Source of the DNA: Rhodospirillaceae bacterium
Lineage (GTDB): Bacteria; Pseudomonadota; Alphaproteobacteria; CACIAM-22H2
DNA length: 64,000 nt
NCBI GenBank assembly: GCA_022843945.1
Contig: JALHMR010000008.1
Span: 1 to 64,000 of the forward strand
Direction of reading: 5' to 3'
Every line of letters begins with the position of its first letter. The stretch's first letter is position 1. The notes beneath the pieces were generated by a model, which worked only from the letters and a program-made list of their open reading frames with translations, had not been told where the DNA came from and ran no database searches. Below, one piece after another: positions 64,000-64,000 of this stretch. A program made the translations under genes and the position numbers.

Positions 64000-64000
64000 G

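Overview
This is GC-rich DNA (one hand-counted line, 29581-29640, has 46 G+C of 60) packed with short overlapping ATGA/GTGA gene junctions. Gene content points to an alphaproteobacterium, probably in the Rhodospirillales/Azospirillales area: an ileS-lspA-DUF3035(BamF)-M16-M16-mutL run, a DUF374/waaA/lpxK lipid A block, a family 4 uracil-DNA glycosylase with few cysteines, a DUF1127 protein and a phasin-like protein. No tRNA, rRNA, CRISPR array, transposase or integrase gene was recognised.

Layout. 1-1,723: end of an unknown gene with a strong terminator, then a Crp/Fnr regulator. 1,724-12,762: plus-strand housekeeping run (MaoC hydratase, ribF, an ACT-like mini-gene overlapping ileS, ileS, lspA, BamF-like lipoprotein, two M16 proteases, mutL, OsmC). 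12,759-19,508: mostly minus strand (rsmD, pseudouridine synthase, SDR, glutamine amidotransferase-like hydrolase, CBS, MBL hydrolase, purD) with tadA and a small secreted protein on plus. 19,604-22,413: xseA, M23 peptidase, nucleotidyltransferase. 22,400-27,173: lipid A/Kdo block (lpxK, waaA, DUF374 acyltransferase, msbA-like exporter). 27,258-30,197: a probable phosphate-starvation lipid-remodelling locus (glycosyltransferase and PlcP-like phosphoesterase, divergent from a diacylglycerol-kinase-family gene, with a near-perfect Pho box between them). 30,198-32,126: accessory two-gene cassette. 32,237-45,266: transport, SDR, YdbH-YnbE-YdbL envelope lipid-transport set, radical SAM, chemoreceptor, HD-GYP, glycosyltransferase pair. 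45,245-52,506: an ABC uptake operon with its hydrolase and an AtuA/Bug operon run by a divergent LysR regulator. 53,513-59,783: phasin-like, DUF1127, MazEF-type toxin-antitoxin, moaB, soluble lytic transglycosylase, uracil-DNA glycosylase. 59,806-64,000: two beta-helix proteins, one with an inverse-autotransporter barrel, each followed by a structured intergenic repeat.

The most interesting result is a shared architecture. Two unrelated two-gene cassettes each sit directly behind a core gene, point the same way as it, and end beside a second, diverged copy of that core gene's 3' end. One is a recognisable MazEF-type toxin-antitoxin pair behind moaB. The other, behind the diacylglycerol-kinase gene, is an unrecognised 256-residue protein plus a soluble ComEC-type metallo-beta-lactamase-fold protein. 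The differences between repeat copies are mostly at third codon positions, so both copies evolved as coding sequence, probably in different lineages, before being brought together. By analogy the unknown pair is a candidate toxin-antitoxin-like or defence module; its function is inference only.
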